A stretch of 64,000 bases of DNA, taken from positions 124,001-188,000 of the forward strand of contig CAVPMW010000007.1 in the NCBI GenBank assembly GCA_963706515.1. Direction: 5' to 3'. This document shows positions 54,691 to 64,000 of the stretch, piece by piece. The translations under genes and the position numbers were made by a program. The DNA is from CAVPMW01 sp963706515. GTDB lineage: Bacteria > Chloroflexota > Anaerolineae > Anaerolineales > UBA4823. How positions within the stretch are numbered: position 1 is the first letter of the stretch; every line of letters begins with the position of its first letter. The notes under the pieces were generated by a model, which worked only from the letters and a program-made list of their open reading frames with translations, searched no databases and had not been told where the DNA came from.

Positions 54691-57319
54691 ATGAAGGGCG
54701 ATTTCACACGCAATACCTTCAAACCTGAGGAACACTTCAGCAGTGTGCGCATGCAGCAGGGCCGTGTCCAGCTGGATGCGGACTGGAACGAACAGGCGGA
54801 TATCGCGGACCACCACCTTAAAACCGGGACCGAAGACACTCTCGGCAGCTGCGCTGCTCCGCTGCACGACGCTGCCTTCGGGGTGATTACCAATCCGGCG
54901 GCACTCTCTGCTGACGAATCAGGCTTACCTCACTTCCCAGGGTTTGCTGCCCTTACAGGCTGGAGATTTCCTGCTCTCTGCCGGGCATTTTTATGCCTCT
55001 GGGATGCTGCTCGAGAACGAGCATGCTATTCCCTTCAGCGCCCAACCCGATCTGCCCGGTGCAGCCCCGCTTAGCACGGCAGGCTCCTACCTGGTATACC
55101 TGGATGTTTGGCAGCGCCACCTGACTGCCCTGGAAACCCCTACGATCCGTGAAGTCGCCTTGGGCGGTCCCGATACCGCCACCCGCACGCGCACGGTCTG
55201 GCAAGCCAGGTCGCACAGCGTCCCGGGGGGCACAACCTGCCTGACGGACCTTTCTGCCTGGGATGCCCTGCTGGCCGGGAGCACGGGCACCCTGATGGCG
55301 CGTGCCCAACCCGAGGTAACCAGCACCGACCCCTGCATCGTCCCAGCCTCGGCAGGTTTTCGCGGCCTGCAGAACCAGCTCTACAGGGTAGAGATCCACA
55401 CGGCGGGGGGCCTGAATTCCGCCACATTCAAATGGTCGCGTGACAATGGCTCGGTGATCTTTGCGGTAGATGAGTTTTTAGGTGGCCAGCCGACGGACCG
55501 TGTGCGGATGCGCTCGCTTGGCCGGGACAACGAGCTGGCGATCCGCAAAGGGGACTGGGTGGAGGTGCTCGATGATAACAATGAGCTGACCTTCACTCCA
55601 GGGGCGCTGGTTCAGGTGGTCGATCTCGATACCGATGATCTGATCCTCACCCTCAGCGCGGCAGTATCGGGTTTCGATATGTCCCGCCACCCGAAAGTGC
55701 GCCGCTGGGACTCGACTGGCACGCCAACCGTCTCTATCCCGGGTACCAATGATGGGTTTATCGAGCTCGAGGACGGCGTCGAAGTAAAGTTTTCGGCCGG
55801 CGCTTATCAGAACGGAGATTATTGGCTCATTCCTGCCCGAACGATCCTGGGAAACCCGGCGCTCACCCAAACCGGCGGCATCGAGTGGCCCATGGACGCA
55901 TCCAGCCAGCCAGTCGCCCAGACCCCGGAAGGCATCCAGCATTCCTACTGCCGCCTGGCGATCCTGGTGAGCGATGGGACTGCGATCACCCAGGTCAGCG
56001 ACTGCCGCCCCATCTTCCCGCCAGCCACAGAGCTGGTCGAGCTTTTCTACCTGGGCGGTGATGGGCAGGAAGCTATGCCCGGAGAAGTGCTCGCCCACCC
56101 CCTGCGCGCAGGCGTGAGCAACGGTGAGTGGCCTGTGGCAGACGCCAGGGTCAGGTTTCAAATCCTGGAAGGCAGCGGCACCTTGAGCGGAGGCGGAGGT
56201 TCAGGAAACAATATCCTGGTGCTTACCGACGCAAGCGGCATCGCCAGCGTGACCTGGCAGCTGGACAGTACGACCCAAAACCAGCTGGTAGAGGCCAGAT
56301 TGGAGGACGTCTCCGGCGACCCGCACCACCTGATGGTGCATTACAGCGCGAATTTGAGCGTAGCCAGCCAGGTTGCCTATACGCCCGGCTGCGAAGGACT
56401 GCAAGAAGCCGATACCGTGCAGGAAGCAATCGATGAGCTCTGCCGCAACGTAGCGCTTTACTACGTTGGCGGCGACGGCCAATCTGCTCCAGCAGGGGGT
56501 CAGCTGCCATTTCCTTTGGAGGTGCGCCTGGCTAACGGTCATTGGCCGCTTGCCGGTGAAAAAGTGATGTTTCAGGTGGTCCCACCGGGCAGCGGAACGC
56601 TGGTGGCTGGCGCCAGCAGCGGCGGGCAGGTGGAAGCGATCACCGATAACAATGGCCTGGCAGCCTGCACCTGGACGCTGGACAGCCTGAACCCGGCTCA
56701 GCAGGTGGTTGCATTTTGGGAGCGCCAACCGGACCTTTTCATCCATTTCAACGGGATAGTCGCTTCGCAGCAAAGCATCGAAGCCATCCACATCGTGGAT
56801 TTGCTCATCGGAGGCAAGCCGCTCGAGCTTGATGCACTCTATCCGGTCGCGGCGCTCACTGGGGGCATCCTCATCCAGCTGGATCAAGCCATAGACCCCA
56901 TCACGCTGCGCGACCGTCTCGCCTGCACGGTGACCGTCGATATGCCCTTCCCGATAGTTCCAGCCGATGTGCAGGTGTTTGGAAATACCTTGGCTGGTTT
57001 CCAGCCGCTGGTATTGGCTGCTACCCTTGAAGCGACCAGCGGGGGTGCTGCCATCCAATGGGGCATTGGTCAGCCTGTTGCAAACTTTTTATTCAGATTG
57101 CTCTCCCTGGTTCAAGGGGCTGGTTTTGGACGGGCTGTGGTGGCTCATCTCCATTTGAAAGGCAATTTTATCTACAGTATCAAAGATCCGGGAGTATACG
57201 TCGATAGCGACGCAGTTGCAGTCCGCCCGAATACAACCCCCACCGGGCTGCATCTTCCCAGCGGGGATGAGGTGCGCGGCGGCTTATTCGAGACCTGGTT
57301 CCGGATTGCAGAAGGATAG
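54691..57319 (+). CDS. eCIS fibre-like protein: DUF6519 plus two Ig-like domains (frameshifted)
   Basis: About 875 residues. The start MKGDFTRNTFKPEEHFSSVRMQQGRVQLDADWNEQADI is the DUF6519 opening. The first domain continues through YLVYLDVWQRHLTALETPTIREVALGGPDTATRTR and FRGLQNQLYRVEIHTAG...FKWSRDNGSV. Two Ig-like/Big-type repeats follow, each starting ELFYLGGDGQEAMPGE or ALYYVGGDGQSAPAGGQ and containing SGTL..G...TD..G.A..TW.LDS. One extra base near 54945 shifts the frame. As last gene of the cluster, with adhesin-like repeats, it probably forms the host-recognition fibre or collar. A terminator follows. Confidence 0.82.
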
Positions 57320-57365
57320 CGCCTCGTTAAAAATTTAGATAACCCCGGCTGAACGAAAAACAATC

Positions 57366-57411
57366 AAAAATAAGGCGAGGGTGGGCTTAGAGCCACTCTC
57401 GCCTTATTTTT
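57366..57411 (+). terminator. Strong intrinsic terminator ending the eCIS cluster
   Basis: Arms 57366-57384 and 57393-57411 form a 19-bp stem with one G-U pair and an 8-base loop (GCTTAGAG). The right arm ends in five T and the left in five A, so it can act on both strands. Confidence 0.9.
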
Positions 57412-57427
57412 AATTCATTAATGGGTA

Positions 57428-57455
57428 TTGACTTTTTAATAATTTCAGGTACACT
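57428..57455 (+). promoter_or_regulatory. Promoter of the ROK regulator
   Basis: TTGACT (57428-57433) and TACACT (57450-57455) lie 16 bases apart. The operator palindrome begins two bases downstream, so bound repressor would block initiation. Confidence 0.55.
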
Positions 57456-57456
57456 A

Positions 57457-57479
57457 TTGTTAGTCCATTGAACTAACAA
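57457..57479. promoter_or_regulatory. Palindromic operator for the ROK regulator
   Basis: TTGTTAGT (57457-57464) and ACTAACAA (57472-57479) are perfect inverted arms around 7 bases (CCATTGA). The site lies between the -10 hexamer and the start codon at 57514. NagC/Mlc/XylR-type ROK repressors bind AT-rich inverted repeats of similar span. Autorepression is the inference. Confidence 0.6.
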
Positions 57480-57513
57480 AGTCACCTGTCCCCTTCCCAA
57501 ATAATGGCGTCCG

Positions 57514-58704
57514 ATGCAAAAAGCTACCCGTCAGCAAACCAAAGAACATAACCGCAACCTGGTGCTGAAAACCATCTTCGAGCACGAGAGCATCAGCCGG
57601 GCTGAGATCGCGCGCATTACCAGTCTGACTCGCACCACCGTATCCGACATCGTTGCCGATATGCTCAGCGAGGGGTTGGTCGAGGAAATCGGTGTGGGTT
57701 CCTCGTTGGGTGGCAAATCCCCCATCCTGCTCAGCCTGGTGGAAGACTCTCGCTACCTGATCGGTCTCGACCTGGCGCACAACCAGTTTTACGGCGGGGT
57801 GGTCAACTTGCGCGGCAAGATCCAGTCCACAGTTTCCTTACCGGTCAATAATCGCAACGGTGACGAGGCATTAGAGCTGGTCTTCGAGATCATCGATCGC
57901 CTGGTAGGCGCCGATTATCAGCCTTTGATCGGCATCGGGGTGGGTACGCCTGGCCTGGTAAATACCCGAGATGGCTGCGTGGTAAACGCGGTCAACCTGG
58001 ACTGGCAGGGATTATCCCTGGCTGAGCTCATCCACGCCCGCTATCCCCTGCCAGTATACATATTGAATGACAGCCAGGCAGCCGCAATGGGCGAATTTAC
58101 TTTCGGCGAGAGCCGCTTCTCAGGAAACAGTCTGGTGGTCATCAATGCCGGGCATGGCATCGGAGCCGGGATCGTGATCAACGGGCAGCTTTTCCAGGGG
58201 GATGGTGGCGGCGCGGGTGAGATTGGCCACGTGGTTGTCGTACCCGAAGGCGGCTTGCTGTGCCGCTGTGGCAACCGCGGCTGCCTCGAGACAGTCGCCA
58301 GCGTCCAGGCAGTCGTGCAGCGCGCCCGAACATTGGCTCGCCAGGAACCCAATTCCAGTCTCGCCAGCGACCCTGAGGCGATTGGGCTTTCCACCCTGGT
58401 AGAGGCATTTAAAGCGGGCGACCCGCTGGCCTGCCAGGTCGTCCTGGAAGCGGGTTACTACATGGGATTGGCTGTCTCGAGCTTGATTGGCACTCTCAAC
58501 ATCCAAAAGATTGTCCTGACCGGTGAGATGACCTGGTTTGGCGCTCCCTGGTTGGAGGCGATCCGCCAGACCATGACAAAAACCTCATTCACCTGGCTTG
58601 CCCGCGATACCCAGGTAGAGATCGGCGAGTTAGGCGCTAACCGTGTCGTTTTGGGCGCCTCGGCTCTGTTGCTGAATGATTACTCGCTGCTATACATGCA
58701 CTGA
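57514..58704 (+). CDS. ROK-family transcriptional repressor
   Basis: The 396-residue protein has an N-terminal winged helix-turn-helix (residues 8-70: HNRNLVLKTIFEHESISRAEIARITSLTRTTVSDIVADML) and a ROK sugar-binding domain with the zinc-site motif LCRCGNRGCLETVAS and GAGGGAGEIGH-type sequence (GDGGGAGEIGHVVV). Such repressors leave DNA upon binding a sugar or its phosphate. It precedes a kinase-like ROK gene, a deacetylase and a sugar ABC transporter, its likely regulon. Intact. Confidence 0.92.
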   Translation: MQKATRQQTKEHNRNLVLKTIFEHESISRAEIARITSLTRTTVSDIVADMLSEGLVEEIGVGSSLGGKSPILLSLVEDSRYLIGLDLAHNQFYGGVVNLRGKIQSTVSLPVNNRNGDEALELVFEIIDRLVGADYQPLIGIGVGTPGLVNTRDGCVVNAVNLDWQGLSLAELIHARYPLPVYILNDSQAAAMGEFTFGESRFSGNSLVVINAGHGIGAGIVINGQLFQGDGGGAGEIGHVVVVPEGGLLCRCGNRGCLETVASVQAVVQRARTLARQEPNSSLASDPEAIGLSTLVEAFKAGDPLACQVVLEAGYYMGLAVSSLIGTLNIQKIVLTGEMTWFGAPWLEAIRQTMTKTSFTWLARDTQVEIGELGANRVVLGASALLLNDYSLLYMH

Positions 58705-58720
58705 GCATCAACGGCTGACA

Positions 58721-60143
58721 ATGGGAGCATATCTTTACCGGAAATGGCACGCATGGAAAGTTCTGAAGCTGGTTAAGCCGCGTTTCATTCCTCCGCTCGA
58801 CGAGGAATTCAGGCCAGCAGTGCTGGCAAACCGGGCTTTTCAGGATGAAGCTGCCGGCTATCAGGTGCCGTTAGTGATCGGCCTGGAACGCAGCCATGGT
58901 GCGCTCTCCCGTTACGAAACGAACGTTTTCCCCGCAGACCATCCCCGCTCGATAGAAAATAACCGATACGTCGAACGGATTTTGAAATTCCTGCTGTGGC
59001 AGCGCGGTGGATATAAAGTCTTCATCGGCGGTCCAGCCAGCATTGGGAAATACATCCAGGACTGCTACGCCGCGGATGGCGAGCGCAAATTTGATTACCA
59101 CTTCATGGGGGAGCAGGTTTACGAGCAGCCGTTCAGTGTCGTCTCCTGCGCTGCCGCTGCACGTACCGCCTGCGAACGAGATTGGCAAGCCGCTGGGTTA
59201 TCACCTGGATGGCTGCCGGATCGGCTTTGACCTGGGCGCATCCGACCGCAAAGTGAGCGCTGTAATAGATGGAAAGGCGATCTACAGCGAAGAGGTAGTC
59301 TGGGAACCGCGCAAGCATGCGGATCCGGAGTACCACTATCGCGAGATCGTCACGGCTCTGCAGAGTGCAGCGAGCAAAATGCCGCGCGTGGATGCAGTCG
59401 GCGGCAGCTCAGCCGGAATCTACATCGATAATCGGCCGATGGTTGCCTCCCTTTTCCGCAGCATCCCCCCCGAGCGTTACGGCGAGATTAGAAACATCTT
59501 CTTCCGCATCCGGGATGAGATGAACGTGCCCCTGGAAGTGATTAATGATGGGGATGTCACTGCGCTGGCAGGCGCGATGTCCCTGGAGGATAACGGCGTC
59601 GTGGGGATTGCCATGGGTTCCAGCCAGGCCGCAGGCTACGTAGATATGAACGGTCACATCCTGGGCTGGTTGAATGAGCTAGCCTTTGCGCCGGTCGACT
59701 ACAACCCGCACGCCTCTGAAGATGAGTGGTCGCACGATATCGGCTGCGGCTCAACATATTTTTCGCAGCAGTGTGTCTTCCGCCTTGCGCCGCGTGCCGG
59801 CATCCAGGTCCCGGATGGGATAAGCGATGCCGATCGCTTGAAGTGCGTCCAGGAAAAGCTGGAAGAGGGTCACCCAGGTGCGCTCCAAATCTGGCAGAGC
59901 ATGGGAATTTACCTGGGCTATGCCTTAGCCCATTATGCCGATTTTTATGAAGCCAAACATGCATTGATCCTTGGGCGCTGCACTTCCGGCGCCGGTGGGA
60001 ATCTTATCCTGGACGGAGCCAGGACGGTCTTGCAGGCGGAGTTTCCCGAGCTGGCAGCACGGCTGAACGTACAGCTCCCCGATGAGCGCAGCCGGCGAGT
60101 AGGGCAATCGATCGCTGCCGCCAGCCTGCCTGCGCTTCACTGA
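58721..60143 (+). CDS. ROK-like sugar kinase-related protein with N-terminal extension (frameshifted)
   Basis: ATG 58721 (MGAYLYRKWH). About 473 residues. The first 150 residues form an unusual domain (RPAVLANRAFQDEAAG, LVIGLERSHGALSRYET, GGYKVFIGGPASIGKYIQDCY). After an extra base near 59155, the ROK/ASKHA fold follows: GCRIGFDLGASDRKVSAVIDG (phosphate-1), AVGGSSAGIYIDNRPM, VPLEVINDGDVTALAGAM (catalytic Asp region), GVVGIAMGSSQAAGYVD. The usual GGxxGE[IL]GH and CxCGxxGC zinc motifs are missing, so it may be a divergent kinase or a sensor. Confidence 0.75.
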
Positions 60144-60156
60144 TACGAGGTGATAG

Positions 60157-61009
60157 ATGGCATTGCACTCAGCCACTGCAGAAATATTCGTTCCAGATGG
60201 GCTCGAGCCTGAGCAGGCGCTGAGGCGCACCACCCAGATGGCAATCAGCGCCCACCAGGACGATATCGAGATCATGGCAGCTGCGCCTATCCTGCAGTGC
60301 TTCCAGCAAGAAGATCAATGGTTCACCGGGGTAGTCGTCACCGATGGCCGCGGCTCCCCCCGGGACGACCTGTATAAGGATTACACCGACGAGCAAATGC
60401 GCATGGTTCGCCTCAAAGAGCAGAAAAAAGCCGCGCTCGTCGGTGAGTATGCCGCTCAGGTGCTGCTGGATTATCCGAGCCAGGCAATCAAAGACAGGAA
60501 CAGCCGCCAGCCGGTGGAGGACATCGCCTGGCTCTTAGCGCGTTGCCCATCCCGATGCAGTATTTACCCATAACCTTGCCGACAAACACGATACTCACGT
60601 AGCGGTAGCTATGAAAGTGATCTCGGCTATACGCAGCCTTCCCGCAAGCGAGCGCCCTCATAAACTATACGGCTGCGAAGTCTGGCGCGATCTGGATTGG
60701 ATGGTCGATAGCGACAAAGTGCCGTTCGATCTCTCCGCGCATGAGAACCTGCAAGCCGCCCTGTTAGGCGTATTCGACTCGCAAATTTGCGGCGGCAAAC
60801 GCTACGATCTGGCAACCATCGGTCGCCGCCGGGCGAATGCCACTTATTACGCCTCCCACGGCGTCGATGTCTCCCGGGCAATGGCGTATGCCATGGACCT
60901 GACCCCCCTGATTGAAGTCCCCGAGCGTGAGATCTGGCTATTCGTCAGCGAACATCTCGAGCGCTTCGCCCAGGACGTCTCAGACCGGTTGAAAAGAGTC
61001 GCAGGGTGA
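60157..61009 (+). CDS. PIG-L/LmbE-family deacetylase (frameshifted)
   Basis: About 283 residues. Zinc motif AHQDDIEIMA (residues 31-40, the usual AHPDDxE form with Gln for Pro) near the N-terminus. After an extra base near 60543 the second metal motif appears in PDAVFTHNLADKHDTHVAVA. Family members remove N-acetyl groups from GlcNAc-type sugars. Together with the ROK genes and ABC transporter, this suggests use of an amino-sugar-containing compound. Start follows GAGGTGATAG. Confidence 0.82.
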
Positions 61010-61181
61010 AGTTGAACCGCCGTGGAGCTTATTCATAAAAAGACATGTCGAAAGTCGTTTTGTCTCGTGAAAGGAGGCATTTGATCACCCATCTTAAGGA
61101 AATCCCTACGCAACCGTATCCGACCGGATTATTCCGGACCAAACTAACCCATGCTTTTGGAGAACGAAGGAGAGACACGAA

Positions 61182-62586
61182 ATGCGTACCAAATTAATAA
61201 CGATTTTAGTTCTGCTGGGCGTCGTGCTCGGCGCTTGCGCTGCGCCGGCGACACCGATCATTCAAACCGTAGAAGTCCCCAAAGAGGTCGTGACTACGGT
61301 TGAAGTCGAGAAAGAAGTTGTAAAAACCGTAGAAGTCGAGAAAGTCGTCGAGGTTACCCCCACCCCCGGACCTAACCCGGAAGCCGTCATCCCGAACGTG
61401 GAAGATGGCGCTGAGATTACTTTCTGGACATACTACCTGTCACCGACGTTCGATGATTACATCAAGGACACCATCGCCCGCTTCGAGGAAGCTTATCCCG
61501 GCGTCAAAGTGAACTGGGCAGATCACCAGGCCACTTTCCGGGATGATTTGAACGCTGCCTTCGCCGGCCGGGAATGCTCCCGACGTGATCAACCTGTCCA
61601 TTTCGGAAGGCTGGATCACCGACTACGCCTCCCACGGCTTATTGCTCCCCCTGGACGATACAGTTCCCGCGGCTGCCAAGGATGTGTACTTCCCGAACCT
61701 GTGGGACCAGCAGGTGGTGGACGGCAAGCACTACCAGTTCCCCTGGTACCAGGGCATCCAGGTCGACCTGGTCAACAAGCAGATCTACGACAAGACCGGC
61801 TTGAAGCTCGAGGATTTCCCCAAGACCATCGATGGGCTGCCCGCTTTGTGCAAGACCATCAAAGAGAAGACCGGCACCCTGTGCGACATCCGCCTGACCG
61901 TGAGCGACCTGCTGGCTCAAATGACCTACGAAGGCGGCGTTAAGGTGATCAGCGACGACGGCAAGACCTTCACCTTCGACTCGCCCGAAGCCGTCGCCTG
62001 GCTGCAGATGTACGTGGACATGGTCAAAGCCGGCACGGTTGACCGGACGGTGCTGGTGACCGATCAGGACCGCGTCGGGCTGGACCTCTTCACCTCGGGC
62101 AAAGCCGCCTTCTATAACACAGGTCCGAACCTGATCCGCGACGTGCGCGCCAACAACCCCGGCCTGTATGGCTACCTGGGCGTCGTGCCCGCGCCGGTAG
62201 GCAAGTCGGGCATTTCTGGCAAGGGCCTGATGGGCATGTCGGTGAAGAACGATACCAAGTATCCCAATGCCGCGATGGCCCTGGCGCAGTTCTTCACCAA
62301 TCCGCAAAGCATGCTGGATTTCGCCAAGATCGTCTCCATCTACCCCTCCACCCCGGCTTCTTACGATGACCCGTTCTTCTCCGCACCGCCGGTCGCGATC
62401 GAGGATAGCGCCAAACCCGTCGCCAAGGATGCCGTCTCTAAATTGGCCGACATCGTTCCCACCGTCCCTCATAAGGCAGATGTTAACCAGATCGTGCTGG
62501 ATGCGGTCCAGCAAGCGCTCTTCAACAACGTGGATCCGCAGAAGGCGCTCAGTGACGCTGTAGCCCAGGCAAATGCCCTGCAATAA
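61182..62586 (+). CDS. Sugar ABC transporter solute-binding lipoprotein (frameshifted)
   Basis: Residues 1-18 form a lipoprotein signal (LITILVLLGVVLGAC, lipobox Cys about residue 19). A Val/Glu/Lys repeat spacer follows (VEVPKEV, VEVEKEV, VEVEKVVEV), lifting the domain off the membrane, as common in Chloroflexota. The extracytoplasmic solute-binding family 1 domain shows ITFWTYYLSPTFDDYIKDTIARFEEAYPGVKV, NAPDVINLSISEGW, FTSGKAAFYNTGPN and a typical C-terminus. An extra G near 61572 breaks it. Ribosome-binding site AAGGAG lies nine bases before ATG. About 467 aa. Confidence 0.92.
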
Positions 62587-62606
62587 GGAAACAGCCTAGA
62601 ATCAAT

Positions 62607-62637
62607 CCAGCCCTCCCTCAATCAACGGGAGGGCTGG
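62607..62637 (+). promoter_or_regulatory. Intercistronic hairpin after the binding-protein gene
   Basis: CCAGCCCTCCC (62607-62617) pairs perfectly with GGGAGGGCTGG (62627-62637); no T-run follows. It stands between binding protein and permeases, where such hairpins commonly stabilise the upstream mRNA or cut downstream expression. Confidence 0.6.
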
Positions 62638-62656
62638 ACTCAGGAAACTGCCTACC

Positions 62657-63538
62657 ATGACCCGCAAGACTCTCGGCTCACCCCTTACTTATTCCTGACA
62701 CCGGCACTGCTCGTGATTGCAGTCTTTGTTGATCTACCCCATCTTTGCCGTCGTCTACTACAGTTTTACCGATTACAACATCGTAACCCCGCCGGTTTGG
62801 GTTGGGCTGGAAAACTACTAAATGGCTGGCAACCGACCCGATCTTCTGGCAGGCGCTGGTACATTCGTTTATTTACCTGCTCGTGACCCCCATCTTGATC
62901 TGCTCTGTCTACCATGCTCGCCATTGTCGTCAACCGCAAACTGCCCGGCATCACTGCCTTCCGGGCCCTGTTTTTTATCCCGGTCATCAGCGGCAGCATC
63001 GCCGTCGGCATTGCCTGGCGCTTGATGCTGGACACCAATGGGATTATTAACAGCCTTCTGCTCACTCTGGGGGCAATTAAACGAACCGATCCAGTGGCTG
63101 GCTGAGCCGGCTTACACCTTACCGATCGCCATGCTGCTGACCATCTGGCTGGGCCTGGGCTATTACATGATGATCTTCCTGGCCGGGCTGCAGAACATCC
63201 CGGAAGAGCTGTACGACGCGGCGTTGATCGATGGCTGTAATGGCTGGCAGAAACACTGGCACGTCAGCATCCCGGGGCTGCGCCCGCAGATCACGTTCGT
63301 CGCGGTCATCTCGAGCCTGGCGGCGCTGCAGGTGTTCAATGAAATCTTTACCCTGACCGGCGGGCTGGGCGGCATTCTGAACAGCGGGGTGACGATGGTG
63401 TTTTACCTGTGGCGGCAGGCTTTCCGCCTGAACCATGCCGGGCTGGCTTCGGCGATCGCCATGGTGCTGCTGGTCATCACGCTGGTCTTTTCGATCGTGA
63501 ATATTCGCATGCTCGAACGCGGTACGGAGGCCGAATGA
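62657..63538 (+). CDS. Sugar ABC transporter permease, MalF type (frameshifted)
   Basis: Starts near ATG 62657; the reading passes through several frames: RLTPYLFLTPALLVIAVF, YPIFAVVYYSFTDYNIVTPPVWVGLENY, DPIFWQALVHSFIYLLVTPILI, MLAIVVNRKLPGITAFRALFFIPVISGSIAVGIAWRLML, NEPIQWLAEPAYTLPIAMLLTIWLGLGYYMMIFLAGLQ. The EAA loop is EELYDAALIDGCNGWQKHWHVSIPGLRPQ. About 290 residues and six helices once at least five extra bases (62690-63080) are removed. It forms the channel with the next gene, which it overlaps by 4 bases. Confidence 0.87.
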
Positions 63539-64000
63539 TGCACCTCTGCCCACACCGCACAATACTCGGCAGAGCGGTCAAACCGCCGCCGGCGCCAGCA
63601 CCTCGAAAATATGTTCTGGTACATCTTGTTCTGCCTGCTGGCCGTCGTGACGGTCTTCCCGTTTTTCTGGGTGTTCTTCACCTCCTTCAAGGGGCCCACC
63701 GACGCGATCTTTTCCGTACCGCCCCAGCTCATCCCGCACGATCCAACACTTGATAATTACGTGCGGGTGTGGAACCAGCTGCCGGTCTGGCGTTTTTATC
63801 TGAACAGTATCTTTGTCACCCTGTGCATGGTGGTCGTTCAATACCCTGTTCTCTTCCCTGGCAGCCTATCCGTTGGCCAAGATGAAGTTCCCAGGGCGCG
63901 ACGTTAATTTTCTACCTGCTCCTGGCGACCTTCATCGTGCCGCCTGTGCTCACCTCCATCCCCGGCTTCGTCCTGGCCGTCAAGGTCTTTCACTATTACG
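63535..64000 (+). CDS. Sugar ABC transporter permease, MalG type (partial, frameshifted)
   Basis: Starts at ATG 63535 (or 63538), overlapping the previous stop. After an early frame change near 63600 it reads NMFWYILFCLLAVVTVFPFFWVFFTSFKGPTDAIFSVPPQLIPHDPTLDNYVRVW, the standard MalG opening, then FYLNSIFVTLCMVVV; after another near 63840, NTLFSSLAAYPLAKMKFPGRD and IFYLLLATFIVPP. It runs off the window end before its EAA loop. Confidence 0.85.

Noticed and set aside
32828..57319. Prophage or type VI secretion system
   Set aside because: No capsid, portal, terminase, integrase, holin or TssJLM/TssBC genes; AAA+ ATPase, DUF4255 and DUF4157 genes indicate an eCIS.

Overview
The window most resembles a Chloroflexota (Anaerolineae-like) genome fragment, probably from a metagenome. 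This is an inference from gene content: a solute-binding lipoprotein with a Val/Glu repeat spacer, a DUF5667-type domain fused to a giant multihaem cytochrome, a selenocysteine formate dehydrogenase and an extracellular contractile injection system (eCIS). No rRNA or tRNA gene was found. About half of the long genes are broken into 2-8 reading frames. Where the correct frame can be followed, most breaks are a single extra base, so sequence error is the likeliest cause. I annotate such genes as one CDS and name the break points.

Layout. 0-4.4 kb: the end of an arginase-family gene, hairpins and direct repeats, a 49-aa membrane protein, a cysteine-desulfurase-like class V aminotransferase and an exported beta-helix protein. 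4.4-12.8 kb: a MacAB-type ABC efflux system with its adaptor and two-component regulators, and a divergent exported helical protein. 12.8-21.8 kb: a redox region with an FMN transferase (ApbE), a ferric-reductase-like membrane protein, an 18-haem and a 32-haem c-type cytochrome, a 2x[4Fe-4S] ferredoxin, an FAD/NAD(P) oxidoreductase and a cytochrome-b-like membrane protein. Together these could carry electrons between the cytoplasm and the outside. 22.1-26.6 kb: an NAD-linked formate dehydrogenase whose catalytic subunit has an in-frame TGA followed by a SECIS hairpin almost identical in layout to that of E. coli fdhF. 26.8-32.6 kb: a DMT exporter and an IclR-controlled sugar-degradation locus (sugar isomerase, transaldolase, methylmalonate-semialdehyde dehydrogenase).

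32.8-57.3 kb holds one co-directional eCIS cluster: sheath, tube, zinc-finger baseplate protein, DUF4255 cap protein, AAA+ ATPase, LysM, hub, spike, PAAR-like tip, gp25, two J-like wedge proteins, tail protein I and a DUF6519 fibre-like protein. It has no capsid, terminase or integrase genes. In its middle a DUF4157 protein is flanked by two paralogous proteins of a family I do not recognise. These are the best candidates for cargo or a new accessory component. No tape-measure gene is evident.

57.5-64 kb is a carbohydrate locus: a ROK repressor with a clear palindromic operator, a ROK-fold kinase-like protein, a PIG-L deacetylase, and a sugar ABC transporter (binding protein plus two permeases) that runs off the end of the window.
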